From Viscum album (Eukaryota > Streptophyta > Magnoliopsida > Santalales > Viscaceae), in assembly GCA_963277665.1 (NCBI GenBank), contig OY728128.1:1862802988-1862866987 (forward strand): DNA of 64,000 bases, given 5' to 3'. Position numbers and translations under genes: made by a program. How positions within the stretch are numbered: position 1 is the first letter of the stretch; each line of letters starts with the position of its first letter. This document shows, piece by piece, positions 1 to 10,425 of this stretch. Below the pieces are notes generated by a model that searched no databases, was not told the origin of the DNA, and saw only the letters and a list, made by a program, of their open reading frames with translations.

Positions 1-760
1 TAACCAAAACATTTTAAAATATCCTTTGTATATTTACTTTGATTAAAAATAATAACATTTTCATTTTGGAAAACGTGAAATCCAATAAAATATTTGAGTT
101 CTCCCATTAAACTAATTTCAAATTATTTTTGCATATTCTTTGAAAAATAAGTACATAAAGAGTGTTTGGAAGATCCAAGAATAATATCATCAACATAGAT
201 TTGATCTACTAAAACATCTTTAGAAATTCTTTTAATAAAAAGAGTTGTATTAGCAATCCCTTTAATAAAACTTTTTGAAATAAGAAAATTACCAAGTCTG
301 TCATACCAAGATCATGGAGCTTGTTTTAAACCATATAATGTTCTAGAATGTTTAAAAACATGATTTTGAAAATGAGGATAAGTAAATCCAGGTGGTTGTT
401 CAACAAAAACATCTTAGACAATAAAAGCATTTAGAAAATCACTTTTAACATCCATTTGATATAACATGAAATTCAAATGAGCAGTATAGGAAGTAAGATC
501 ATAATAGCTTCTAATCTGGCTAGAGGTGCAAAATTTTTCCTCACAATATATACATCCCACTTGACTATATCATTGTGGAACTAGCCTAGCTTTGTTTCTA
601 ACTATGTTTCCAGATTCATCAACATTGTTTCTAAAAACCCATTTAGTGCCTATTGTTAAAGTGTCCTTATGTCTGTCAACTAATTCCCATACATTGTTTC
701 TTTAATATTGATTTAACTCTTCTTGCATACCCATTACCCAAAATTCATCATTGATAGCAT
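1..760 (-). pseudogene. copia reverse transcriptase fragment (copy A)
   Basis: The minus strand encodes the copia RT domain, which copies element RNA into DNA inside the virus-like particle. Recognisable in order: the start of the domain (NVWELVDR near 690), the block [12 protein letters not shown] near 450, VEQPPGF near 395, LYGLKQAP near 330, and the catalytic YVDD with its context IYVDDIILGSS at about 175-200. The DD pair is intact. Several stops interrupt the frame, for example next to SWYDRL near 305. The domain is cut by the window edge, and the joined RNase H would lie to the left. Confidence 0.9.
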
Positions 761-947
761 CATTTACATTTTTAGGTTCTAGCTGTGGAAGAAAGGCTTG
801 ATGTTCACCCCAGTTTCTTAGAGAAGCTCTAGTCTGTGTCTCTCTATCATGATTGCCAACAACAACATCTAAAGGATGATTCTTTAGAATCCTTGTTGAT
901 CTAGTAAAGGTAGGAATAGAAATTTCAGGTTCATCTCAATGTTTGGG

Positions 948-1900
948 TTAAACAGAAGCAGATTCTGGAATATGTCCATAACATGATATTTTTACAGCAT
1001 GTTCTTTAGATTTATCATTAAGGTCTAGAACAATCAAATATTTTTCGAGATTTTCAAGAGAGGTTTTAGGGTCATGTGGATCAGTTTCATCAAACTTGTT
1101 GTGAATAGATTTTTTCCACACATTTGGATATTTTATTAAAGACTCTATATGCTTTTCTAGTTTAAGAATAACCAAGAAAAATTCCTTCATCACTCTTACA
1201 AGAAAACTTGTCCAGATTATATTCTGTATTATGAATAAAAAACTTGCATCCAAAGACTCTAAAGTAACTAATTTTAGGTTTTCTATTATTCCATAACTCA
1301 TATGGGGTCTTCCAATGAACTGGTCAAATTAAGACTCTATTAATAATATAACATTCAGTATTCACAGCTTCAGCCCAAAAGTAAATAGGCAGATCATACT
1401 CATTATTCATGGTTATAGCCATTTCATGAAGGGTTCTATTCATTCTTTCTACTACACCATTCTGTTGAGGTGTCGTAGGAGCATAAAAGTTGTGACTATA
1501 GCCTTGTGTGAGCAATAAGATTAAAAATCTTGGTTTTCAAACACACGGCCATGATCACATTTCAGGGTTTTAATCTATTGTAAACTATGGTTTTCTACAG
1601 ATTTGGAGTATTTAACAAAGTAGGAAAAAGCTTCACTTTTGTGAGCTAAAAAGTATACCCAAGTATATCTAGAAAAGTCATCTACCAAGACATATACATA
1701 GTGCTTCCCATTTAAACTAGAAACACTTGAAGGTCTAAACAAGTTCATGTGATCCAAATCGATAGGTTGAGAAGTTGAATCTTCTTTCTTTGATTTAAAT
1801 GAATCATTATGTTTCTTTCCCTTTGGACAGGGATTACAAACATTGTCATTTGGGACATCAAGTTTTGTTATGTCTCTAACCAAGTTTTTCTTAGCCAGCT
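948..1900 (-). pseudogene. copia integrase fragment (copy A)
   Basis: The minus strand carries the HHCC end (CNPCPKGKKHN near 1815), the start of the catalytic core (HMNLFRPSSVSS near 1740, then VYVLVDDFSRYTWVYFL), the second-aspartate block CDHGRVFEN near 1545, and the third-residue block PQQNGVVERMNRTL near 1460, followed by the C-terminal part to 948. In the family the first core motif reads HMDLFGP; here the catalytic Asp is Asn and the Gly is Arg, so the enzyme could not work. The frame breaks near 1515-1570 and 1300-1325. Confidence 0.88.
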
Positions 1901-1946
1901 TTCTAGGTGAATAGATATTGCAGTGTCCTAATCTTCTGTGCCAAAG

Positions 1947-2357
1947 CTAAGATTCTCTATGAAAAGCATTTAAAAAAGTAACATTTTGTTTAGCTAAAGC
2001 ATTTAAATCAACATCATAAAAAATTTCATTTCTTAAATCAGAAAATACTAAAACATTCTTAGAATTAATAACATTACAGGAATCATTTTCAAATTTCACA
2101 TTAAATACATTATCACATAATTGAGAAATACTTAACATGTTATATTTAAGTCCATCAACAAATAAAACTTTAGAAATTAAAACTGAATCACTATTACCAA
2201 TCTGGCCTAGGCTGATGATTTTTCCTCTAGAATTATCACCAAAGGTGACATGGACTCCAACAACCTTTATTAAGATTTTGAAGCATGAATAATCTCCAGA
2301 CATGTGTCTTGAACATCTACTTTCCAAGTACCATTCTTTCTTGTTAGAACTCTTCAA
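1947..2357 (-). pseudogene. copia aspartic protease (copy A), catalytic motif lost
   Basis: About 136 codons are open on the minus strand. The segment WYL-ESR-CSRHMSGDYSCF is the place where copia proteases read WYLDSG(C/A)SRHM. Here the catalytic D-S-G has become E-S-R, so two of three key residues are gone and cleavage of the gag-pol polyprotein would fail. Downstream residues (VTFGDNSRGKIISLGQIGN, then LYVD/LSISQLC-type sequence and a start of the GAG-pre-integrase block) agree with the family. The protein is otherwise uninterrupted, so the loss is by substitution rather than truncation. Confidence 0.85.
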
Positions 2358-2399
2358 ACATGATTCCTACAAAATAGGTTTAGATAGGAAATGATTTGG

Positions 2400-4095
2400 T
2401 ACCCAGATCTTCTTGGGTCCAGATAGGTTAGCAATCAAAGCCTTAGGTACCCAATTTGTCTTATGGGTCTCATATAATTTACAGAATCAATATATTTTGA
2501 AAGATAAACTTTATTTTATCTATAAACATATGAATAACTTGTTGAAGCATGTGAATTTCAAGAACTGGAATAAGCATAATTTTGTCCAGACTTAGGAATA
2601 AATCGTGTTTTAGTGAACTGTCTTTTTCCAGGTTGGTTTCCCAAATCAATAGTGTATTTAGGTGCAACATTCTTTCCTAACATTTGTGTAAGTGTATCTT
2701 TTCCATTTTTAATCTTTTCTATATCCTTTATAAGTTTCTCATTATACATTTTCAATTTAGTATTTTCCTTTAACAGTTGAGCATTCTTTTTTTTTCTATA
2801 TCAAAGGCAGATTTAGCAGTGATAGGGAGAGCATGTTGTTTCTTTAATGACATATATTTGTCTTTAAGTTAATTACATGTTTCCTAGAGCATATTTCAGT
2901 ATTCGATCATTTCAGCCATAGAGATATTTATATCATTTTCAGAATCACTATTATTTACAGAATAATAATCATTTAGAATAGGGGAAACAGGTACCTCAGA
3001 TTTGTTGGTCATGAAGCACATGTTGGAAAGATTCTTCTTAGAATCATAAACTTCAGATTCACTTGTGTTGTCCTCCTAATTACTCCAAGTATCTTTCATA
3101 GCATTCATATACTTCTTGTCCTTATAATCATAATTCTTTTTGAATTTCAGTTTTGGATAGTCAGCCTTGATGTGTCCTTTCCTTTTTTCACTCGTAGCAG
3201 ATTATATCATCCTCCTTTTCAGGATTTTTCCAATCCTTTTTCCAATGTCCCTTGTTATCATATATTATTTTTTAGTTAGTTTTTTTGAATAATTTCTTTT
3301 TACTATTGTTCTTCATGAATCTTTTGGCTATTTGAGCCATTTCAGAATCACTTTCTGAATCAGAATCTTCACTGGTTGAACTTTTAGTTTTTATTTTCAT
3401 TGTCTCCTTGTCTTTGTTCTTAAAAGAAGTAGACTTGAAAGCTATGGATTTTATCTTAGATTAATCATCTTCCCCATTATTTACCTTGAGTTCATATTCA
3501 TACATCGTTAATTTACCAATAAGCTCTTTTACAGGCAATGCTCCAAGGTCACATGACTCTCTGATTGAAACAGAAGTGTCCATCCATCGTTCTGGTAGAC
3601 ATCTCAAGATTCCCATAATTTGTTCCTTAGCTGGAACAAATTTTCCATGTGAAATCATTGTATTGACTATCTCGTTAAACCTAATATACATATCATAAAT
3701 AGTTTCATCAGTCTTCATTATAAAATTTTCATATTTAATAGTATAAGTATTCAATCCCATTTCTTTAACATTGGTTGTTCCTTCATGAGAAACACCCAAA
3801 GTATCCCATATTTCATAAGCAATTTTGCATGATGATATTCTATTAAACTCTTCAACTCCTAAATCACAATAGAGGGCATTCATAGATTTACAATTATTAT
3901 TGTAAGCATTCTTTTTAGGTTCATCCAAAGTTGTTCTTTCAGTTTCTAGAATTTTATATTGAGACTCTATAGCAGTCCGGATATCAAATCCCATACTTTT
4001 AAATGAATTTTCATCTTAAGTTTCCACTGGGCACAGTTGGTTCCATTAATGAAAGGTGGTCGGTTGGTAGTAGTGCCCTCTAATCTATTATACAT
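2400..4095 (-). pseudogene. copia gag (copy A)
   Basis: Gag forms the particle and binds element RNA. The start is taken as the ATG at 4095 (MYNRLEGTT), at the same distance from the PBS as in copies B and C. The capsid part (3461-3994) has the Sirevirus-type block with CKSMNALYCDLG, AYEIWDTLGVSHEGT and LRCLPERW. A one-base deletion separates the first ~35 codons from it: 8 bases lie between CAT and ATGGG, versus 9 in copy C. The zinc knuckle near 3190 (CYE-stop-K) has lost its second Cys to TGA. A Ser/Asp-rich region and a Tyr/Ser-rich tail run down to about 2400, with more breaks. Confidence 0.88.
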
Positions 4096-4225
4096 AGGTA
4101 GATTTTAGAAAAGAACATTTAAAGAGATAAAATTTTGAACTAACAGAAATTTAAGATCATTAATGATGCAACTAAAATCACAGTTGAAAAACAGATTTTA
4201 TAGAAATATTTGAAAAGAAACAATT

Positions 4226-4237
4226 CCATTGATACCA
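4226..4237 (-). promoter_or_regulatory. Primer-binding site, copy A
   Basis: On the minus strand this reads TGGTATCAATGG, which matches the 3' end of initiator tRNA-Met (TGGTATCAGAG...) over the first eight bases. It lies 142 bases upstream of the gag ATG, as in copies B (141) and C (145). The sequence on the gag side (AATTGTTTCTTTTC) is copia-type. On the other side a gypsy LTR begins after the three-base spacer ATT; copies B and C have a two-base spacer. Confidence 0.85.
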
Positions 4238-4240
4238 AAT

Positions 4241-5075
4241 TGTAAATTTTATACTAAATTAAGTGGTTTGTGCCAGTTTTTTGAAATTCAAATTACATAT
4301 GTGAAAAAATTATGATTAAAACTAATCTCACATATGGGATGAAATAGCGAGGATTTAAAGGAGAAGAATGCTCAAAAGTTTGTTATGATTTTATATGGAA
4401 TTTCAAATTGAAATGGATTATAGTGAACTAAATTTTATGATAGATGTTATATTTATATAATTTATTTAAAAAAATTATAATATAATTTAACATTAATACA
4501 TAATTGAACAAAAATGAAGTTTTCAACTAAAAAGTAATATTTTTTACTATTCATCATAAAATGATGCTTCTCAAAAAAATCCACAAAATTCACACAATGG
4601 TAATTTCATCATTATGAATTCAAAAATGATATTTGTTTTATCAAAAAAATTTAAATGTTTTTGAAATTAATTTTATCAAAAAAATAGCTCATTCAAGAAA
4701 ACAATATTTTAAAACGTAATTGGTCTTTACCAAAAATCAAATATTTCATTATCAGTATGTTTCATTTAATTAAAAAATTGTAAAAAATATTGGAAAAATT
4801 GGTAATTAATATTTATATTACTGCCATTAATTCCTAAGATATAATAATATGATTTAGATAATTATATCATTAAAATAATGTTTTGTCGAAACCTTGTTTT
4901 GCATGTGACGTATGTTAAGTCGGTTGATCATGTAACCTATAGTAAGTCGGTAATTCATGAAACATAAAACGATTTTGTGTCATGTAAAATGAATGATTGA
5001 CTTAATTCATTTCTAGAAAAAAAATTAATATTTAATTTATTCAATAGAATTTCCATAAAAACATTTGGTGTTACA
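4241..5075 (-). repeat. gypsy LTR, 835 bp
   Basis: The segment begins TGTAA and ends TTACA on the plus strand, a perfect 5-bp terminal inverted repeat with the TG...CA ends of an LTR. On the minus strand it starts TGTAACACC, a common start for plant chromovirus LTRs, and it follows directly after a purine tract (CGGGGGTCGAA, 5076-5086) that itself follows the end of a gypsy pol. It is therefore the 3' LTR of that gypsy element. It is AT-rich and I see no coding sequence in it. The left end abuts copy A's PBS, which makes it also sit where copy A's 5' LTR should be. Confidence 0.8.
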
Positions 5076-5600
5076 TTCGACCCCCGATAAAATGAATTTC
5101 TCCGTCAAAGTTCATCACTCGGGTAAAAAAATGAAGATACCTCTAATTAATCATATCATTATGTACATAATTAGATTCCTATAACTGGATATTTCTCTGA
5201 AAACATTGACATGGTGATTTTTCATGATTCATATAAATTTCTCTGATTGATCTAGAACTTCATAAGGTTGTTCTTCGTATGAAAGACCCTACTCAGGTAG
5301 CATGACCTCTATGTTCAGCACATGTAATGGGACGTGTATTAACATCTTCCAGAGAGATCAATGAAACATATCATAAAATTAGTAAATATATTTTAGGAAC
5401 TTCCATGTGATAAGCTATCGTCCCGATACAATCATGAATCTGAAGTGGATTGGAATACCTAGGTCTTAGTTTCCCCATCTTCCCAAATCTCATTATATTC
5501 TTCCAGAATAAGATTCATAGAAAAATATTCAACATATTAAAATTATTTATCACATTTTCATTTCTCATCATAAATTTTATACAAACATTTAACTACCTTA
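5076..5600 (-). pseudogene. gypsy integrase C-terminus and chromodomain remnant
   Basis: Minus-strand reading gives RFGKMGKLRPRY followed by QIHDCIGTIAYHME (about 5490-5405), the highly conserved C-terminal integrase block of plant gypsy elements (RFGKKGKLSPR..GPFEIL..IG.VAY). Then come HVSLL-like and LSYEEQPYEVLDQS-like stretches (about 5380-5230), which correspond to the linker and chromodomain, and the end of pol near 5090. Many stops and at least two frameshifts are present. The chromodomain normally helps direct integration to chromatin. RT, RNase H and the integrase core of this element are absent: the sequence stops being recognisable towards 5600. Confidence 0.75.
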
Positions 5601-5649
5601 ATATACTGAGGAATTTTTAAGTCAAAATGTGTTTCGACATTCCCATCAA

Positions 5650-6065
5650 TCATTTGATTTGGAAATCACAAATAACAGATATTGTAATCACATATATTTT
5701 TTATCATATATGTTGTTTTAAAAAAGGTATCACTTACATTAGTTTTTCATATATGATGTTTTCTTTTTATTATCATGCTTGTTGTTTTACAACGAAACCA
5801 GATAAATTGTTCAATAATCCTAATCATATACTTTGTTTTCCATCATAACCACACTTACTATTTTTTCCTTGTAATCATATGATGTTTATTTTCATTCATA
5901 ATCATATATATTGTTTCATAATCTTAATTAGGATTCATAACTAGGTTATGTGTTGTACTGTAATTAGATCATGCATCCTAACCACATGTATCGTAACCAG
6001 GATATCAGAAAAAGGTTATGCATTGTAACCAGATGCATCATAATCAATTGTACCCAGATATTCTC
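5650..6065. repeat. Degenerate short repeats around TAATCATATATGTTG
   Basis: A motif close to AATCATATATGTTGTTTTA recurs about ten times with imperfect spacing (near 5695, 5740, 5775, 5820, 5870, 5905, 5955, 5985, 6020). No coding sequence is seen. It lies between the gypsy pol remnant and the truncated edge of copia copy B, and may be internal gypsy sequence or a local satellite-like expansion. Confidence 0.45.
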
Positions 6066-6089
6066 GGGTCTAGATAGGAAATGATTTTG

Positions 6090-7785
6090 GTACCCATATC
6101 TTCTTGGGTCCAGATAGGTTAGCAATCAAAGCTTTAGGTACCCATATATTTCTTATGGGTCTCATATAATTTACAGAATCAATTGATTATGAAAGATAAA
6201 CTTTATTTGATCTATAACCATATGAATAACTTGTTGAAGCATACGAATTTTTAGAACTGGAATAATTATAATTTTTTTCAGACATAGGAATAAATCGTGT
6301 TTTAGTGTACTGTCTTTTGACAGGTTGGTATCCCAAACCATTAGTTTATTTTGGTGAAACTTGCTTTCCTAACATTTGTGTAAGTGTATATTTTCCATCT
6401 GTAATCTTTTCTAAGTCTTTTATAAGTTTCTCATTAGACATTTTAAATACAGTATTTTCCTTTAATAGTTGAGCATTATTTTTTTCAATATCAAAGGCAG
6501 ATTTAGTAGTGACAGTGAGAGCATGTTGTTTCTTTAATGACTTATATTTGTCTTTAAGTTAATTACATGTTTCTTCGAGCATATTGCAGTATTCAATCAT
6601 TTCAGCCTTAGAAATATTTACATCATTGTCTGAATCACTATTATTTCCAGAATAATAATCATTTAGAACAGGGGAAACAAGTACCTCAGTTGTGTTGGTC
6701 ATGAAGCACATGTTGGCACGATTCTTCTCAGAATTAGAAACTTCATATTCACTTGTGATATCCTATAAAGAACTCCAAGTAGCTTTTATAGCTTCCTTTT
6801 ACTTCATGTCCTTATAGTCATATTTCTTTTTAAATTTCAGATTTGGATAGTCAGCCTTGATTTCTCCTTTCCTTTTGCACTCGTAGCAGACTATATCATC
6901 CTCCTTGTCGGGATTTTTCCATTCCTTTTTTCAATGTCCCTTGTTATCATACATTCCTTTTTAGTTATATTTTTTTGAATAATTTCTTCTTCTGATTGAA
7001 CTTATTGAATCTCCTAGCTATTTGAGCCATTTCAGCATCACTTTCTGAATCAGAATCTTCACTGGTTGAACTTTTAGTTTTTATTTTCATTGTCTCCTTG
7101 TCTTTGTTCTTAGAAGCAGTAGACTAGAAAGCTACATATTTTCTCTTAGATTAATCATCTTCCCCTTTATTTACCTTGAGTTGTTCTTCATACATCATTA
7201 ATTTACCAATAATCTCTTTTACAGGCAGTGCTCCAAGGTCACATGACTCTCTGATTGAAACAGAAGTGTCCCTCCATCGTTCTAGTAGGCATCTCAAGAT
7301 TCTCATAATTTGTTCCTTATCTGGAACAACTTTTCCAAGAGAACTCATTTTATTGACTATCTCATTATACCAGATATACATATCAGAAATAGGTTCATCA
7401 GTCTCCATTTTAAAATTGTCATATTTAATAGTATAAGTATTCAATCGCATTTCTTTAACATTGGTTGTTCCTTCATTAAAAACACCCAAAGTATCCCATA
7501 TTTCATAAGCAACTTTGCATGATGATATTATATTAAACTCTTCATCTCCTAAAGCACAATACATGGCATTCATAGATTTACAATTACTATTATAAGCAGT
7601 CTTTCTAGGTTCATCCCAAGTTGTTCTTTCAGTTTCTAAAATTTTGTATTGACACTCTATAGTAGTCCAGATATCAAAACCCATACTTTGAAATGAATTT
7701 TCATCTTAAGTTTCCACTGGGCATATTTGGTGCCATTAACGAAAGGTGGTCGGTTGGTAGCAGCGCCCTCTAATCTATTATCCAT
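6090..7785 (-). pseudogene. copia gag (copy B)
   Basis: ATG at 7785 (MDNRLEGAAT). The capsid block is open from 7684 to 7151 (177 codons) with the family motifs AYEIWDTLGVFNEGT and LRCLLERW. As in copy A, 8 rather than 9 bases lie between CAT and ATGGG near 7690, giving a frameshift after about 30 codons. The zinc knuckle near 6885 keeps its second Cys (CYECKRKG) but its His is Glu and its last Cys is Tyr, so it would not bind zinc. A serine-rich region with YYSGNNSDSD follows near 6650, then the tail to about 6090. Confidence 0.87.
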
Positions 7786-7915
7786 AGGTAGATTTTAGAA
7801 AATAAATTTTAAAGAGATAAAATTTTGAACTAATAGAAATTTAATATCATTAAAGATGAAACTAAAGTCACAGTTGAAAACAGATTGTTTAGAAATCATT
7901 GAAAAGCAACAATTT

Positions 7916-7926
7916 CTCTGATACCA
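7916..7926 (-). promoter_or_regulatory. Primer-binding site, copy B
   Basis: The minus strand reads TGGTATCAGAG, a perfect 11-base match to the complement of the initiator tRNA-Met 3' end as used by Sireviruses. It is two bases from the inner end of the LTR (…CAACA). This fixes the orientation of the unit and the LTR edge at 7929. Confidence 0.92.
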
Positions 7927-9011
7927 AATGTTGGTCGGAGTGGATACTCAAGAGGGGTGTGAATTGAGTTCTAATAAAAATTTTTGTTAAAAATATTTCT
8001 CTTAAAAACCTTAAATTTAAAAACATTGTTAAACTTTAGTGAATCTACAGAGAGTGTAAATGTTCAATCGGTTTCTCAAAGATTGATTAGGTCTCAGTTG
8101 ACAGAATCTGAATATCAAATTAACTTTTGAAACTAACATACTAGTTTAAAATAAGTGTAAACACTTGCTAATTTAACTATCAATGTAGCTTTAAAATATT
8201 TTTGTATTTCAAAGTAATAGCAGTGGATTATGTAATAAATATATATAGTATGCTTATGACATAAATTTGAAATCATAACAGAGATAACCAAGAGGTTCAG
8301 TCTCAAGATGAGACTTAGTCCTCTCAACAATTTTTATTAATTGATCCACACACTGGATCGGGGAAAAACAACAGTACACTACTGTCTAGGTCCAATGAAC
8401 TCTACCATATTTCTACGTGGGAAACACAAATAACAGCACACAAGCTGTCCTGATCTTACATGACCTCTACCACTATCCACAGTGGGAAACAAATGGTTAT
8501 GAAGTTTGTGTGAGGATTTAAGAATCCTCCAGTTTAGATTAGGAGATAGTGTGTGTAAAAAAAACAAGGATCACACACTGCTCGAAATGTAAAGATAGAA
8601 TCACTAAAGAAAGTGAGAAAGCATTTAGAAAAGCATTAGTGATTGGAAGTGCAGCTCTGGACTCCTCTGGTTGGTTAGAAAAACATATGAATCCATCTCT
8701 GGTTTCTGCTCAGAAAACAGAGTGTCATTTTCTTCTTTGATTCTTGTTCCAGCTTTTCATCTTGAGTGTATGCAGTGTTTTTTGGTAGTTTTTCACTCAA
8801 GGTGCAGCTTGTGTTGTCCTTGAAAATGAGTAGCTTCGTGTATGTCTCGTGTTCTTTAAGTATGGATGTAGCCTTTCACGAATGCACCATGTTTGAATGA
8901 TGTTCAACCCTTTTCTTTTTCACCCGTGTGAATTCTTAGTTCCTTGATGCTTGTCATATTCACACCCAGTTTTCTTTACTTCACATACAATTCAGCTAGG
9001 TATTCATCTTC

Positions 9012-9022
9012 CCTTTTATAGC
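9012..9022 (-). promoter_or_regulatory. LTR TATA box
   Basis: Minus strand CTATAAAAGGG, a near-ideal plant TATA box, also present at the same place in the other LTR (19826-19836). It lies just downstream of the U3 repeat array in the direction of element transcription. Function is inferred from sequence and position. Confidence 0.7.
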
Positions 9023-9254
9023 TTTCGGCTCTAGCAAATGGAAATGATTACCTTTTGCATTGGTACTAGGTACAGTTCCCTAACATGGCAACAGAGATCA
9101 TTAAATAACATTAACTGCATTAAAAACATCCCATGTACCCATTAGCTTAATAAATAAATAGTATTGAGAGTATAGAGTTTGGCTGGTTGGTCAACCATTA
9201 GTAGCGTGTGTTGGTAAATGTGTATGGTGGTCTTTTGTGTTGCAGAACCTTCAA

Positions 9255-9680
9255 TCGGTAGCTCATTGAACTTGCATCGGTAGATTGTTGGTATCGGTAG
9301 CTCTAGTTATTAGTAACTCATTCTATCAGTAGACTTACTCTATCGATAGATCAGTAGACTAGTTCTATCAGTAGATTTATACTTGTGTCAGTAGACTGCG
9401 TCAGTCGGTTCATATCAGTTTCCAGTCTTTGTATTAGTAGGCCGGTCGGTAGCTCGTATCAGTAGCTCTTAGTTTTCTGTATCGGTATATTGAATCCTTC
9501 GGTAGAATTGCATCCCAGTGGACTTATGTGTATCGGTAGACCCGTTCTATCTATAGATCGTTTTTTCGGTATCTCTGTACATATCGGTAGCCTTACCTTA
9601 TCGGTGACTCTTTCTATCGGTAGACTGAGTACATGTCTCTCTATATTAGTATCTATACCCAGATCAGTGACTTAACACTT
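9255..9680 (-). repeat. U3 repeat array, core TATCGGTAG
   Basis: About 25-30 imperfect copies of (T)ATCGGTAG or ATCAGTAG (minus strand CTACCGATA), spaced roughly 12-20 bases apart and followed alternately by CTC or ACT. It is upstream of the TATA box, where Sirevirus LTRs are known to carry repeated regulatory motifs. It probably holds transcription-factor sites, but I cannot name one. The core resembles the ATCGGTGAG repeats at 13505-13757. Confidence 0.8.
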
Positions 9681-9893
9681 GTCTGTTCTATGCAAAACAT
9701 ATTAGAATGGGTAGGAAGAACTTCATAACTAATATAAACATAGATAGGCATGGATTAACATATCTCAGTGATTATTTCAATATTATTATTATCTTGATCA
9801 TAGATTGAAAGAATTAATATAGATAAAAACATTAGATTGAGATTATAAAAGTATATGGAAGTGTAATTAGGATTATCAAAACATGTGAGGTCA

Positions 9894-10425
9894 AAAATCT
9901 CCCCCTTTTTGATATTCACAAATTATGATATTATCATTTTAAAATAGTGAGCAGTTGTATCATAGGATATATCATTAAATGCAATTATCTCAGAGAAATA
10001 GTATGTTATAAAACATAATGGATCAGAGGAAGAGAATGTGATAGTATCATAGATAAAATTAAATGCAATGATATCAAAAGTAAAATTTAGTGGCATCAGA
10101 GAGTTAGAGAAAATGGTATCATAGAATGAAATGTAACAGTATCAGAGGGGTAAGGCAAGATATCTCTTATATAGATAAAAATTTCTCCCCCTTTGATAAT
10201 TCTCCCAATTATTTATTCTTCCTTTAATACTTTTCCCCCTTTTTAAAATCTTTGTAAAATATTTGTCCCCCTTTGTGATAATCACAAAGTGGGAAACCAT
10301 AGAAAAGAGGAATAAAAATGAAAATGGGAAAAGAGATAACAACCAGTTTCATCTCATGTTCTAGATAAGGTACAAAGAAATAAACAAAATACAATGCATT
10401 ACTATCAAACAGTCTAGCCACTTGT
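9894..10425 (-). other. Polypurine tracts and repeated spacer before the 3' LTR
   Basis: Four minus-strand purine tracts with a GGGGG core lie here: AAAAAGGGGGAGA (9898-9910, next to the LTR), CAAAGGGGGAGAAA (10183-10195), AAAAAGGGGGAAAA (10231-10244) and CAAAGGGGGACAAA (10262-10275). The one beside the LTR should prime plus-strand DNA synthesis. Multiple polypurine tracts are a described trait of Sireviruses. Between them (9945-10165) TATCATAGA and TATCAGAG motifs recur loosely at about 40-base intervals. No coding sequence is seen between 9894 and 10425. Confidence 0.75.

Larger units (their letters stand above)
1..4240 (-). mobile_element. Ty1/copia Sirevirus-like element, copy A (partial)
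   Basis: A decayed copia element read on the minus strand: PBS, gag, protease, integrase and the first part of RT, in the copia order (integrase before RT). It leaves the window at base 1, so RNase H, any extra ORF and the 3' LTR are out of view. The gag type and the PBS complementary to initiator tRNA-Met match copies B (6070-7928) and C (7929-20726), so all three are one family. Unlike B and C, copy A is not followed at its 5' side by the copia LTR: a gypsy LTR starts three bases beyond the PBS. Stops and frameshifts occur throughout. Confidence 0.9.
6070..7928 (-). mobile_element. copia copy B, PBS plus gag only
   Basis: Copy B begins at about 6070 with the same sequence that lies just gag-side of the protease in copies A (about 2375) and C (about 16875), and runs to the PBS at 7916-7926. 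Protease, integrase and RT are absent. The next sequence on the right is an LTR (7929-9893) in the correct position to be its 5' LTR, while the same LTR is the 3' LTR of copy C. Copy B is thus the truncated downstream member of a head-to-tail array. Confidence 0.88.
7929..9893 (-). repeat. copia LTR shared by copies B and C (1,965 bp)
   Basis: Plus-strand ends are TGTTGG and GAGGTCA; minus-strand ends are TGACCTC...CCAACA. The left edge is fixed by the copy B PBS. The right edge is fixed because this LTR and that at 18743-20726 stop matching after TGAGGTCA, and by the polypurine tract that begins just beyond. The U3 (right part) holds a dense repeat array, then a TATA box at 9012-9022; R-U5 occupies about the last 1.05 kb to 7929. 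Stretches reading as small ORFs here are not coding. Confidence 0.9.

Noticed and set aside
2413..2595. Plus-strand open frame of 60 codons
   Set aside because: It lies antisense to copia gag of copy A and has no recognisable motif; it is a shadow of the decayed minus-strand gene.
8549..9675. Small open frames within the copia LTR (8549-8740, 9490-9675)
   Set aside because: They lie in LTR sequence, partly made of ATCGGTAG repeats, and are not kept in the other LTR.
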